Shown: positions 1-12,290, numbered from the stretch's first letter. The stretch is DNA of 64,000 nt from Mytilinidion resinicola (GCF_010093595.1 NW_022985441.1:744132-808131), one strand, 5' to 3'. Translations and numbers: made by a program. Notes: generated from the letters alone by a model not told the origin.

Positions 1-166
1 GCCCAGCATTGAACTTCTGCAAACGGTCTAGTATCAGGTGCCATGACGCCAGGTAATACAGAGCCAAACCGGGCCATGGATGGACACAAAAGTTGGGATT
101 CTAGATGCTCACTCTACTCTAACGCCCGCTGCAAAAGACATCATCACAGAACCATCTATGGTGCAC

Positions 167-1686
167 CTACAGCGGCACCCCCTCCATCATCTCCACGGCA
201 CCCTCTCTCCCCACCGTCACGATCACATCCCCCAGCGTCTTACTCCGAAACCCGGCCTCACTATAGCAGAAATAGTATTCCCACTTCCGCCGAAACACCT
301 CCGCAGCCTCCTCATCCCTCCCCGCCTTGGTATGATCCCGCCACAGCGCCTCCTTGATCTCGCTGTCAAACCTGGCGTCAAACTCCTCCCGCCACAGCCT
401 CAGCGCTTTCGCGTAGTGCGGGCCGATGTTCTCGACGCTCTCCACGATGAGGGAGTTGTTCGAGCCGGCAGCTATCGAGGAGACGAGCTGGGTGATGCTG
501 GGTAAGTGCCCGCCGGGGAAGATGTATTTCCGGATGAAGTCGTCGCTGCGCGCGTAGGCTTCATACCGCGCTTCGGGAATCGTGATGCACTGGAAAACCG
601 CCACACCGCCTTCTTTCTTAAGCAGCTTATCTATGACGTTGAAATAGACGCTCAGGAACTCCCGCCCCACTGCTTCAAGCATCTCGATCGACACGATTTT
701 GTCGTAGGGTCCTTCAGCGGGGATGGGCAGGTCACGGTAGTCGACTATTAAGACCGTAATCTTGTGGGACAGGTTCAGCGCGGCGATACGTCGCTCTGCG
801 AGTTCTTTTTGCTCTGCGGAGAGCGTGATGGTCGTTACGGAGCAGCCGGTGCGCTGGACGGCTTGGATGGCGAAGGAGCCCCAACCCGTCCCAATCTCGA
901 GTACCCGGTCCGTGGACTTGATGTGCGCGTTATTGATGAACCGCTGTAGTTTCCGGTGCTGCGCGTCCTCTAGCGATTCGCTGCCGGAGCGGGAGTCTGT
1001 TTTCGGCAACCAGATTGGGCACGAGTATGTCATGTCTGGGGAAAGAAAAGCGGCGAACATGTCGTTGCTGATGTCGTAGTGGGCGGATATGTTGAGGCGG
1101 GCGTTTTTGAGGCTGTTCGAGCGGCGGGCGAGGGCGGTTAGGGTGGTGCTGAGGGAAGAGGTGAGGGTGGAGCCGTTGGCGAGGGCGGCTTTGTTGGCGA
1201 TGAAGAGGGTGAAGAATGCGGTTAGGGAGGGGCAGTAGACTTCGCCGAGCATGTAGCTTTCTGCGAATCCCTAGGGGTGGTGGTTAGAGCTGTCTCTGGA
1301 GGGAGCCGAAGGGTTTATGGGGAGGCAGTGTTCATTGGGCTTGAACGGTGGGTATCGCGTCTTCTTCTCTCTAGGGCAATAGTATTGCTATTATCATGCT
1401 TTAAGAACTAGAAAGAACTCACCATATCTGCTAGAAGGGCTAACCGCACCCAGAACTTGTCGTCCTTTACGCGCAGTATGACTGTAGGGTATCCATCCTT
1501 CTCATTTCCGCACATCGTACACGACTTGGCGCCGCCTTCGTAAATAGCTAGACGCCCATGCTCAATCTTCTTGAAGACAGACGTGCAGGCTGTTCTGGAT
1601 AGCCCTACTAGTGGGCCCCAGGCTTGTGATTGAGCTGAGGTCCATAGTGATTGCGCGCTCTCGAATGGCGCATATAGAAAGTTCAT
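167..1686 (-). CDS. Cyclopropane-fatty-acyl-phospholipid synthase-like SAM methyltransferase
   Basis: Two exons, 1686-1423 and 1270-167, joined across a 152-nt intron (donor GTGAGT, acceptor CTAG). The join restores the continuous segment LLADMGFAESYMLGE, giving 455 aa. The family transfers a methylene or methyl group from S-adenosylmethionine to an acyl-chain double bond in membrane lipids; fungal members also include sphingolipid C9-methyltransferases. Visible signs are an N-terminal stretch typical of the family (exon 1), the substrate-side motif SAHYDISNDMF near residue 150, and the SAM-binding glycine loop VLEIGTGWG near 211. The C-terminus has many aromatic and charged residues. Length agrees with fungal members. 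The ATG at 1686 is the first in frame with exon 1; no extra upstream exon was seen. The family is clear; the exact lipid substrate is not. Confidence 0.88.
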
Positions 1687-2732
1687 CTTGCGGGAAGCAC
1701 GATCGCAAGGTGGGTCGAATGGAGTAGTTCGGGTGCTGTTTAGGGACGTAGCGTCTGGTGATGCGGTTGAGGGACAATGACAATTGACTTTAGAAAAGCA
1801 GGCGAAGGTCTTTCGGACGAGTAGGTGGGTATCAGCGCTTGAATGGGATAATAGAAATTAACGGCAGAAGATACTAGCGGCAGTGACGCACTCGATCCAA
1901 AGGGTCCAAAGCTCTTAGGGTCTAAAGACGACGTGTACGGAAAGAGAAGCGCAAAGCAAAGCACATCTAGCTAAACAATGAGATCCAAGCTGTTCTAGCG
2001 AAATGAAAAGATAGAAAGCAGTCACTGGGGCCCTCTCAAACTATAAAAGCTTGACATTCTGGCAGGCGGACGATTGCGACGCCGACGGTGGGCTCTTGCG
2101 GGCCGGCATTCCTCTGTTTGTTCTGGCATGGAAGCCACCCGGGCGCGCCAGAACGAAAAGTGTGTGGAGTCTGTTTGAGGTGCAGAATCGACGAGGTGCA
2201 CCTTGCCCTAAGCGGCGTGTCAATGACGTTAGCAGTCGAGGCGCCCATCACAGAGGCGCTCAGCAGCGAGCATCATCTACCTTGAGCTTGACGTGAAGTA
2301 AGATGGTGGAGATCAGGAGTGATTAGTATGTGGGAGCAGATGTTGTCGGGATGATATACACATCGTGAGTGTCGCCGTGCTGCGATATGGTGTTGAGCTG
2401 CGCAGCGTGACGGCATGTGTACGATCGGTGAATTAAATCATGCAGGGATTCGCTCCCTAGCGCGGGGTCGTTCCTGCATTCACTCGGAAGCCGGTACGCC
2501 GTTGAGATTTGACATATGTCCGTAGTCTTTAGCTGCATTTGGATCAAGATATGCATTACGAATGACTGCCCATTTCCGGAGAGATGAAGCGTGAGAGATT
2601 AGTGTTTACCTGAGGTTCCCGCCAAGCTTACCAAGCTAGCGGAAATCTAATCAGATCTCAATCTAAATCCCAACGCGTGTTCATCGATCTCGCGACTTCA
2701 CGCGTCTACAACCTTAATCCAACCTCTCCACC
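1687..2732. other. Gene-free stretch between divergent genes
   Basis: About 1 kb separates the divergent CFA-synthase-like and RNase H2C genes. It holds only short overlapping ORFs on both strands, without recognisable motifs or sensible splice continuation. It presumably contains both promoters. No repeat or RNA gene was recognised. Confidence 0.5.
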
Positions 2733-3315
2733 ATGCTGGCCATTCAGAAACCCTCTGTCAAGTCGCCAGAGTGCACGCCGAATCTCCTCCCCGCCCGCCT
2801 CAACCACAATGGCCCCGTAAACGCCACTGAGCGGTACTGGAGTCCAGAAACAACAGAAAGTATACAATCTCCAACCCTGCCCCTCGTGGCCAAGCTAACG
2901 TATCCAGGCGGCGAGACTACAGCCTTCTTCCGAGGTCGGAAACTCAAAGGGCGGAGTGTCAAAATTCCGGAGGGATACAAAGGCGTCGTGCTAGACATCA
3001 CGGATAAAGCTGCGCCACAACCCAAGAAAGAGCAGGTCAAAGAGAACGCGGATGACGAGGGAGACAATGACGATGATGACGAACCGGCAGAGGTCAACGC
3101 AGTAGAAGAGCTGGCGTCATTTGAAGAAATCGTGGTTTGGGGACATGAGGCTATACCAGCGGATACGGAAGATCCCTACGCAAAGGGCGTGCAGGAGTGG
3201 ATAGGTTTTGCAGAGGCGGTGAGTCGCGGCTTTGAATGGGAGCTGATCTATGATAGCTGATTAAGGGCAGATGCATTGTGAGGATGACACGACCGCAAAA
3301 CTACAGACATCATGA
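2733..3315 (+). CDS. Ribonuclease H2 subunit C (Rnh203-like)
   Basis: Non-catalytic subunit of the nuclear RNase H2 complex, which removes ribonucleotides from DNA and degrades RNA:DNA hybrids. Exon 1 is 2733-3218 and exon 2 is 3271-3315, with a 52-nt intron (donor GTGAGT, acceptor GCAG). Spliced product is 176 aa. Family features: N-terminal LLPARLNHNGP, the central FRGRKLKGRSVKIPEGYKG segment, an acidic spacer (about residues 105-125), then EEIVVWGHE and the C-terminal FAEAMH. Without splicing, the frame reads into intron sequence and loses the AMH ending, which resembles AAIH in the human protein; this is why I chose the spliced form. Length is within the fungal range. Confidence 0.85.
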
Positions 3316-3516
3316 TAATAGGCTCACGGAGTTTGTGATTCATGGAGTCATTACATGACACCAAAGCAATGCTCAACACGAATTCTATCGATCACTACAA
3401 GAAACAGCAATCTATCGCTATATTTTGGACTTGAAATAGCACCCACTGAATTTTCAAAAGGCTAGAACCTGAACTAGGAGATAAAGAGAAAAAAAGATAG
3501 ACGAATCCACAAAGCA

Positions 3517-5567
3517 TCACTCTATATGCAGCCTATTCGGTCGAATGGTCGAACCGCAGACACCAAAGATGGTTTTGAAAGGCCTGCCCTCGTCCGACAC
3601 GTAAGTGAAATGCCTCTTGTCCAGTGCCTGTTCGAGAGATATGGTGATACCGTCGTCATAGCCATTCGCCGTAGACGAGGCTACGTAAGCATGCTCGAAC
3701 CACGGCTTTGCTAAATGCCAAGTCTTGTGCGTCTGATAGATTATCCCGATGTTGATCTTAACCCAGATAGTACGTTCCTCATCCCACCCAAACGCATCGT
3801 CTGCTTTGTTTTCAATGATCACGAAACTTTCATGAGCTTCGCGCTCAAACCCTCCCTTCAGGATGCTCGCGGCGAGTTCCAGTGACGCCTCCATGACCTC
3901 GAAGCTCTCAAACCGTTGCTTCTTCCACACGGTGTTGGCAATGATATGCTTGAGTGCGGCCATGCCGCGCAAGAACTCAGCCCGCTCTTGACGACTTACG
4001 CCCAAGTTGTTGTACAACTTCAGCAATTCGGTTCTGGCTTGCAGATTTCGCCTCGCAAGAATAACTGGATTACCCTCGCACTGATCAACGATGGTCTTGA
4101 GCAAACTTTCGACGGCCTGGTCCTTTTCTGTGACGTGGTCACGGGCTACCACAAGAGCGTGGTCTATTTGTGCTGGATCGTTGTCGGATTGTATTTGGCG
4201 GGTGACGCTCATGAGATCTGATTCTTGCGCAGGTGATTTGCGTCGAGAGTTGTCTCTTCGTGGATGATCTCTTGGATCTTTTCTTCTCAAAGCCGACCCC
4301 CTGTCAAGATTACCCTTCGCTGACTCTTTGGCACGAGCAAGGAAAGCGAGAGCATCCTCTTCGCGGTTGCAACCATTCAAGAGCTCGGCAAACTGCATGA
4401 TAAGCTGTTGAGTGCGTTTATGCTCTATACCGAGTTTCGCGATATGCTTTCGGCAGGCTTTCTCCATGACCTCGTCGGCATCAGCCATTCGATTTTGTCG
4501 AGTAAAGAATGAGGCGAGGGCCACTACAACTTTCGTGGTGTCTTCATGCGTCGCGCCGAGAATGTGTTCGTATCCGTCAAGCGCTTCCAGAAACTTGGCC
4601 TTAGCTGTCTCTGGTTCTGCATGGATGTCATCCCTCTTTGCTGAGTTGAAAACTGCAATCAGGTCCGACCTGGAACGCCCATTCCAACGAAGTCGCAAGT
4701 CTGGTGCTTCTTCAGTCTCTGTGTCAGAATATATCCCCTCGGTAACATCTGGTAGACCTGAGGTCTGGTAGGGGGAGTCGACGCTGTCTTTCGAAGTTTT
4801 GTAAGAGATCTCTCTAGGCGTATCGACCACTTTAAAGGTTAATGAATATCTAGTGAAGTTAAGGGCCAAGGCTTGCTCACCAACAACTTCAGATCCAAAT
4901 CTAGCCTTTTTTGCTCTGGCTGCGCTTTTTTGCGCCCTTGGACATCCCATTGTGACTCGCCATAGAAGAAGACAGTATCTTTTCCGTCATCTCTCTTTCT
5001 CTTGCCTGCCTTGTCTGTCATCCATAGCGCATACTGGCCTGGGAGATTCTTCTGCCATTGCCACTCTTTGAACTTTTCTTTGAATAACTTCTTCCTACAT
5101 ATATTAGCATACCCGTCTGCTACTCTGAATGCTAGATTGGCTTACGATGCGACAAAGGAATAGTTCTCTTTCATGACACGCATAGTCTCTTCGAGGCTAT
5201 TTTCATTCTCCATGTACAGCTCTCTCATCGTTCCTTTGTGGCGATCCCAATCTAAGCGACCATATCTCTGCCGACGCGACGACGTAACCGGGGGCCGTTC
5301 GGAGGTCGCGAGAACGTGAAGTTGGCCATGGGTATCCGAATCTACTACCATTGGATCACCGTTCCCGGACGAAGGATTACGAATATAGCCATTGTCGGGC
5401 AGAACTTGCATCCGCGGTACGTGAGTACCAAGCTCGTTCAAAGAATCATTAGTCTGAAATGCGGATGGGCCTCCCACATCAGACCTAATGGCTGGACCTG
5501 TGTTCTCGTGGAATTCTCCTGCCAGAGACTGTACACCCCAAACATCAAACCCATTTGGGAAATTCAT
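3517..5567 (-). CDS. Clr5-domain protein with C-terminal TPR-like region
   Basis: Likely one three-exon gene. Exon 1 (5567-5146) ends in a Clr5 domain whose second half lies in exon 2 (from 5094). The 51-nt intron (GTAAGC...GTAG) restores SFVASKKLFKEKFKEWQW, the typical Clr5 end. Exon 3 runs to 3517 and is rich in helical repeat signatures, for example ALDGYEHILG, FFTRQNRMADADEVMEKA and IIYQTHKTWHLAKPWFEHAY, consistent with TPRs. The second intron is less certain: the best fit is 4880-4810 (GTGAGC...GAG), giving about 642 aa; a GTTGGT donor is an alternative. Clr5-TPR proteins are widespread in Pezizomycotina. The name comes from S. pombe Clr5, a silencing factor, but the role here is unknown; nuclear localisation is inference. 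Confidence 0.72.
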
Positions 5568-6917
5568 CGTCCGTGAGAATTGGGTCGACGAGCTGATCCG
5601 GAGAATGCAGAACGAAAAAGTGAGAAGGTGATCCTTTTATGTGAAACGAATTTGAAGAACAGAAAACATATCGTAGGCCAGGGATCGCGCGATTATTTGT
5701 ACTGACAAGGAGCGTGGCGGGATCGCTGCAGTCGCGATGAGATGGCGAACCGAAGCGCGAAACAGACTGCGAAAGCCCGCAAAGGGCCACAAAAGGCCCC
5801 TTGAGCCGTCTGTCATAAGCCGATGCCCCCTTGGATTACGCCCTGTCGGGCCTGCCTTGCAAGGTCATCCGTCGAGCCGCCAACTTGCCAGGCAACAAAT
5901 GCGGCACTGCAGCCGCCGTGAGACATGCATCCCGCGCCTGCAGGATACAGCTACCTTATTGGCTATGCTTGAGGTGAAAACAACGAGGAGCACGATCTGT
6001 ATGGGAGAGCATGGGATAGGACCTGCAATGACAACAGTTTGCAGCTCCAGCTCCACGACGCCCGTTTGAAGCGGGGTTCTTCTTGGAATGATCTCTGACT
6101 AAGATGGCGATGTTTGACCCAGGAATTCAGAGGGGGTTATTCGAACGACACACCCCGTTCTGTCGCGACAGCCCTCAAACTGGTCGAAGAGTTTTCGAGG
6201 GACCGAGGCCGCTGCAAGTGGAGTGTCAGCTCCGTGTATGCGTTGTCCCACTCAACCGCCGTGGAATGTCCGACCACCTCGAAGCAAAGGGTCCCAAAAG
6301 ACTTCGGGGCTGTTGCTGTGCCCGCCTGCAACGCCACGTGGGTCGTAAGCTCAACCGAGACCTGCCTCCGGGCCCTTCAACAACCAATAATATAAAAGTC
6401 CCCAAAGGTTCGCGGGCGCTTGAGCCGCCAGTCGACCCTGACCTGACGTCTCCTCTCGATTGCCACCAATGGTCTAGGTTTCGGTCTCAAAATTCTCAAG
6501 AGTCCCAAAAGTACGCGAGCATTTAGCCAGTTGGCATTGGGCCGAGCTGGGCAGAGCAGCCTCACTTTAGCACCAAAAGTACCCCGGATATCTATACCAT
6601 GGAATCATTTACTTGATACGAGTCTGTATGCTTTCAAAAGTCCTCAAACGGCCCTTTATGTCTTCAATCCACGCGACAGGCAACAAGGTCTCCTTGGTAA
6701 CTTTTGTGGTATTGCAGCTTCTTGCGATGGTACGAGTGTCGATATGTGTGCGCATTCGGGGCAACCTTCGACAAAAGTTCCCGAAAAGCTACTGCAATAA
6801 AGCAGGCTTTCAAGCTATAAGTATGAGGAAGAACGCGAGAAACAGCTTTACAGAAAGCTTTGAGACTTCTACAACGCACACGGAAGTGGAATTTGTTAGT
6901 CCACTATTTGATCAACG
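5568..6917. other. Gene-poor stretch, nothing recognised
   Basis: About 1.35 kb with several short ORFs on both strands (longest about 140 codons) lacking motifs, signal peptides or splice continuity. Composition is mixed and no terminal repeats were found. It may be decayed sequence, but I cannot assign an origin. Confidence 0.4.
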
Positions 6918-7472
6918 ATGAATCCATCGAACTATCACGAAACAGTCGGCAAGCGCAAAACTGGCAATGAGCATATTGAAGAGCTCGCATCACAAGAGAA
7001 GACTGAGAGCATGATTCAGTTTGAACGCAAGGTTCGTCGACTCCTCAATGGAGACTTCAAAGTATCCAACAATGATGGAACCGCTCAGCATTCGCCCCAG
7101 GAATTGACATCCAACACGGACAACAAGGGTGCAAAGGTTCCAGGCTATTACCAGGTCCGAAGGGAATGGCTCAGTGACCGGACCACCCCTGGCGCAGTGA
7201 TGGCGGTGAACGGCGGCAAGGCTCCAGATGTGACAGACGGCAAGGCTCCGTCTTCTGCTCAATCAGCTATGCTGCAACGATGGATTCAGGAGCCCCAACG
7301 AAAAGAGCCCTACAACAATGTTGCTGCTGTGGCGTTGGGCATGCGTGCAGATTGTCCTAAAGTTGGGGTGCATGGAGGCTGTACTGATCCCGCGACGTTT
7401 GGGAGCTCAGCTGCGACGGTAAACGGTGTGGAGTCGGAGTCTGTTGGCGTCAGGCAGCCACTCGGCCCATGA
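6918..7472 (+). CDS. Hypothetical 184-aa ORF, unsupported
   Basis: Open frame from ATG to stop with no recognised domain. It is hydrophilic, with a charged N-terminal half (EELASQEKTESMIQFERKVRRLL) and a Gly/Ala/Val-rich second half. It lies 274 bp upstream of the broken AAA+ ATPase gene on the same strand and could be an unrelated small gene, a decayed 5' part of that locus, or a chance ORF. No clear intron links the two. Low confidence that it is expressed. Confidence 0.25.
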   Translation: MNPSNYHETVGKRKTGNEHIEELASQEKTESMIQFERKVRRLLNGDFKVSNNDGTAQHSPQELTSNTDNKGAKVPGYYQVRREWLSDRTTPGAVMAVNGGKAPDVTDGKAPSSAQSAMLQRWIQEPQRKEPYNNVAAVALGMRADCPKVGVHGGCTDPATFGSSAATVNGVESESVGVRQPLGP

Positions 7473-7746
7473 AGGCTCAAAAGGCAACTGGGACGGCTCA
7501 CGAAGAGCACTGGCGTAGCGAATCAATGGAATGACAGAACAAAGCTGACGGTTCGACTATCCTCGCCCTGCACTGCTTGTGCTCATGCTTGTCTCCGTGC
7601 ATATCTACGTGGCTCGGTCCGCTCCATAGATTACCTGCTCTCTTCGTTCCTGTTGCTTGCACATTATTCCCGCCCTTTTGATGCGTCTTGCCTTCCCTTC
7701 ACTTCTTATCTAAATTACTGCGGGGAAGACCACATGATCATCGATC

Positions 7747-9938
7747 ATGAAATCCTTTCATCCCAGCAATCGGAAATCGACACAGACGCAGACACAGGAC
7801 TCGGAAGCTAGGGTCGACTCAGAAGCATTTGCTGGAGTCGACGCGACAGACCCTTACGTAGGCGAGGGCCAGAAGCGTGAGATTCTCACCTACGAGCAAC
7901 GTTACAACTCCCGCGGAGAACTGCAACAGGTCATACCTAGGATTGGACGAAGATACTAGCATTGAAGCTGCACTCGTTCTCACAAGGTCCTATTCGCAAG
8001 AACGAACTCTAGAATCGACACAGCTGGAAATTCAATCGCCTTACATCAAAGCGGCATTGAGAGAAGTCGTGAAATCTTACCCTGGAGTCAACATCAATTC
8101 AAACGGACCAATATCAATCTGGAAGGAGCCTTGGTACTTATTTCACTACCGCCATGAGCTCTCTACATATGCGTCGAAGCTCCGGGACAAGAAGGCAAGG
8201 GGACATGTCGTGTTTCTGCTGGAGTATGCTGCAAAAGTTCTGCACAGGGACATAGCCAACTACGAGGCAATGATGCATGGGGAAGCTGCGCCAGGCCTCG
8301 AATTTCCAGCCCTCTGGATGGCTTTCAAACCCGGCACGCTGATCTTTACAATCATCGAAGGCCACGACTCCATTTTCCGGCTCAACAGTATTTCCCGTGA
8401 GCACGAAACGATTGGAGGTGGCGAACTCCTCAAGGAATGGAACGTGTCTGCGGAACATCTGATCAGTAATGGAGCTGAGTTGGGATATGTTCGCAAAGAT
8501 TTCAGAATTCCACGCTACGAGGGATACAAGGCGCTGACTGAATTGAAAACCTTCCCGTTGCAATACCACCCTGATTGTGAAAGGGTCAAAAGGGATTTAC
8601 TAGCAAGAGGGAAAAAGTATGTCTCCTTGCAGGGAATCCATCACAGCATGTATGAGGGTCCTACGCATACATCAGGCTTTCCTTCTCTTACTAGCAGAAG
8701 CAAGGAGTATTCCACAGTAAGTTCAGCCGATGACTTGGCGAGTGAGATCGCGTTTAATAACTTCATTCAAAAGACCGAACAGAGAGTCATGCTGGATATT
8801 AAAACGTATAATGACCGGATCCGAACCAAAAAACTGACCTTCATTTCGGGCGCAAAGACACATTATCTAGATCCCGAACAGGCTTTGGAACTTTCCGATG
8901 AGGAGTTGCTCATATGCGAGCACTTTGTTCATGGATTCTCATTTGCACATAAAGATTGGCGGCATTTCGAAGTATCGAAATTAAAGCCAGTAGAGTACAA
9001 CCAGAGCGCGTTCGACACCCTCGGACACGAAGAATACGCTATCTTCACTTTTGCGAGTTCAGACACAGGAATCCTCCCAATTTGATGATCTAATTGAAGG
9101 GAAGGGTAAAGGATTGATCATTCTCTTACACGGACCTCCTGGTGTCGGGAAAACCTTCACAGCAGGTCAGTTCAAGCAAATGTAGATGGAGATGGATGTA
9201 CTAGCTCACACGTAAACTAGAAAGCATCGCAGACTTCTCCGAACGACCGCTCTATAAACTTGGAGGATCCGACTTTGGCGATAGTCCTTTCCTTGTAAGT
9301 GACCAGGCGCTGCGTACAGCATTGAATCTCGCCTTGCGATGGAAAGCCGTCGTCTTGATGGACGAGGCGGACGTGTTCTTACAGCAAAGAGATATCCACA
9401 GTAGTCTCGGGAACAAATCAGCCTCAGGTCAGAATTATGCTTCCCATCAGCGAGACGCGGCTAATCATTCCCAGTGCTACTTCGGTTACTTGAGTACTTC
9501 GACGGCACCATGTTCCTCACTACGAACCGAGTCCAGACAATCGATGCTGCCTTCAAATCCCGGATCCATCTGTCGCTTTCATATCCACCCTTGCCTGCCC
9601 AAGCTAGAAGCATGCTTTGGGAAACCTTCATTCTCAAGGGGACAGAGCAGCGCCGGCCTCGGTGGCTGACCGAAAAGTTCCTAGGGAAGATATCCAAGGA
9701 AGAGGTTAATGGACGGGAGATCAAGAACATCATCCGCGTAGCTCACGCTTTTGCGGTAGACGGCAAGCGCGCGATGCGGCCAGCAGACGTAACCCACGGG
9801 CTTCAAACGCGGAGAGATTTCGAACTCGACTTCAGCAAAGCCGTGGCAAAGAGGAAACATGAAGATGACCAGACGAACGGTAGGAGTAAGAAACAGAAGA
9901 AGAAGAATATGGAATTCGACGGCGAAGCAAGTTCATGA
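7747..9938 (+). pseudogene. AAA+ ATPase of the fungal DUF7025-AAA type, two frameshifts
   Basis: The reading is homologous throughout to the large fungal AAA+ family with an N-terminal DUF7025-like region. The start at 7747 reads to YNSRGELQQVI, then frame changes by +1 at about 7934-7950. The next segment (to about 9017) carries EIQSPYIKAALREV, YPGVNIN and WMAFKPGTLIF. Near 9014-9023 a second +1 change is needed to continue as SDTKNTLSSLLRVQ, where relatives have a longer LVLP-like linker, so a deletion of about 8 bp is likely. Downstream are Walker A (GPPGVGKT), Walker B (VVLMDEAD), LTTNR and SRIHL, with two good introns: 9166-9220 and 9428-9474. A Lys-rich tail ends at 9938. The introns and the rest of the frame are intact, so inactivation is recent or reflects sequence error. 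Substrate unknown. Confidence 0.75.
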
Positions 9939-10709
9939 GCATGTCGCCGTTTGATGGTGGAGGTTGGCTCTTCGGAGGAGGGCCCCATCACGCTGGAAAT
10001 ATCTTGTCAGACATGGAATCTCTCCAAGTCGACCATGCTTGGTCTCATCTGGCTGACTCTCAAGCGGTCAGCATCGTTGTGCAAGCCCGAAATGGTTACA
10101 GGTCTTTTAGCTAGCGTTGATTTTGGTAAGCGTTTTCGGTTTTGCTTCGATCGAAAAACCAAATGGTTAGCTCTACAGCTTTTCAAGACACATCTTCACA
10201 TTATGAGCAGTATAGGAATCTAGAACATGAACATTGATATTTCAACCCCCGCATTATATATCACCTCGCACTTCGGCCTCGGGGTTAGGGAGGACGCGCA
10301 ACTAATCGAATGGCAGCCGAGGAGAATCCTAGTCGGTAGATCCCATACTTCCGCCCTGTGAGGACGGACGGCTGTACGTACTCCTTACCTCGGATTTAGA
10401 GACAAAATGCGAGGCTAGTTCCGTTTTGGCCGCATTTGGATGTACAATTCCAAAGTACGATTCCGGCGCTGCGATATAACTCGTCAGAGTGTTATCGAAT
10501 CCCGGTTAGGCCACCAAGACTTGTAAGCTATATTATATGCGGAGATCCAGCTACTTTCAGTCACTCGTTCTTCAGCTTTCAGCGTCTGCGTTTGGCTCTG
10601 AGTATATATAATCGAGTGTCACCCCATTAATCTCCTGGTCTAATCATTCCAAGTTCCCTACATTCATACGTCATATCCCAATCACAGCATCGATCCTCAC
10701 TACTCAACA
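9939..10709. other. Intergenic region upstream of amidohydrolase
   Basis: About 770 bp with no supportable gene. The last 110 bp carry a TATA-like element and pyrimidine-rich sequence ahead of the amidohydrolase ATG. Short ORFs here look like chance. Confidence 0.5.
10603..10610 (+). promoter_or_regulatory. TATA-like element of amidohydrolase gene
   Basis: TATATATA lies 100 bp upstream of the ATG at 10710, followed by a pyrimidine-rich stretch and an A-rich start context (CTCAACAATG). The spacing is plausible for a fungal core promoter; function is inferred from position only. Confidence 0.4.
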
Positions 10710-12290
10710 ATGCCCTCTTCCATCCTTCTGAAAAATGGGACCGCTCTCCTCCATGATGGCAACGACCATGTCCGTAGCGAGAAAACAGACATTCTCATCA
10801 CTGGGAATAAGATTGCCAAAATCGCCCCAAACATCAACGTCGCCACCCTGCAAGATGTCGACACCATCGACTGCACCGACAAGATTATTAGTCCTGGCTT
10901 TGTCGATACACACCACCACCTCTGGCAAACACAACTGAAGGGACGTCACGCGGACGAATTACTCTTGGACTACATGGTTACGGGTACACCCCATCCCCAT
11001 CGTCAACCCTTCCCTCGCCTCCCTCCTGACCCACCAACCCCCTAACCATTCTCAGGCAACGCCCAATCCTCCCAATACACCGACCCCTCCATCTTCTACG
11101 GCCAACTCGCCGGCTGCCTCGAAGCCCTAGCAGCAGGCACGACCTACATCCTCGACCACGCGCACATCGACTACTCCCCCACAGCCTCCAAGACCGCCCT
11201 CGCCGCCACCATCTCCTCCGGCATCCGCTCCACCTTCGCCTACACCCCCATCTCCCGCGTTGTCTCCTGGACGCCCCTAACCACCTCCCCCACCCCCCTC
11301 GAACCCTGGGTCTTCCCCAACCTCACCAACCTCTCCGCCGCGCTCGCCGCCGGCTGGGGCGCCGCCCGCGTGCAACTCGGGCTGGGCTTCGACCTCTTCT
11401 TCCTCGGCCCCGCGCTTGTCACCAAGCTCTTCAGCCACGCCAAAGCCCTCGGCGTGACGACCATCACCTCTCACTACGTCCGCTCCGCCCAGATGTCCCT
11501 CGCCTCCCTACCTGAGACGATGCGCGCGTTCGGCGTGTTGGACGAGCACATCGTCCTCTCCCACGCCACCGGCTGCTCCTTATCGGACGTGGAGCTGATC
11601 ACGGCCGCCGGCGCGCACGTCAGCTCTACGCCCGCGACCGAGCTGCAGATGTCGCTTGGGACGCCGGTCGCGTGGCGCGAGGACATCCCCGGGATCCACG
11701 ACTCGTGCAGTCTAGGGGTGGACTGCCACAGCGCCGTTTCCGGGTCGATTGTCGAAGCGATGCGGCTGGGGCTGCAAGCTGCGCGGGGACAGCGGAATCA
11801 GCGGTTTGAGGCAAGGGGAGTGACGCCGACGGGGCTGCATGAGGCGATGCGGGTGGAGCGGGCGTTTAACCTGGGGACGATTATGGGGGCGAGGGCGGTA
11901 AGGATGGAAGGTAGGATTGGGAGTTTGGCGGAGGGGAAGCTAGCGGATGTGGTGGTGTTTGATGCGCTGAGTCCGGCGATGGTCGGGGCGGGGCAGCAGG
12001 ACGCGGTGGTGGCGGTGGTGATGCATTCGAGTCCAGCGGATGTGGAGATGGTGATTGTGGATGGGGTTGTTAGGAAGAGGGATGGGAAGTTGGTGGATGT
12101 AGTGGTGGATGAGGTGGCGAGGGATGTTGTAGGGAGGGAAAAGCTGGGGTGGGGAGACGTCGCGAAAGAGATTGTGAGGTCCAGGGAGGAGATTCAGGGG
12201 AAGATTGAGAAGATTGATTTTGTGGATAGTAAGGAGAGGTTGGTGAAGTCGTTTCATGTGGACCAGAGTAAGGTAGTTGACGATGTTTGA
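10710..12290 (+). CDS. Amidohydrolase (TRZ/ATZ, cytosine/guanine deaminase-like)
   Basis: Metal-dependent hydrolase of the amidohydrolase superfamily. Exon 1 is 10710-10983 and exon 2 is 11056-12290, with a 72-nt intron (GTACAC...CTCAG); the join reads MVTGNAQSS and the product is 502 aa. Visible motifs: PGFVDTHHHLWQ (metal-binding His, residues about 63-73), DHAHID, SHYVRSAQ (third metal-His region), LSHATG, and LGVDCHSAVSG carrying the catalytic or metal Asp. The C-terminal part (GRIGSLAEGKLADVVVFD) is the usual beta-sandwich return. This matches deaminases acting on purine or triazine-type rings, but the substrate cannot be read from sequence. The coding strand is strongly C-rich in its 5' half and G-rich in its 3' half. 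Confidence 0.87.

Noticed and set aside
10490..10520. A TCGAATCCC stretch suggestive of a tRNA T-loop
   Set aside because: No acceptor, D-arm or anticodon stem can be folded around it; the same applies to similar stretches elsewhere in the window.
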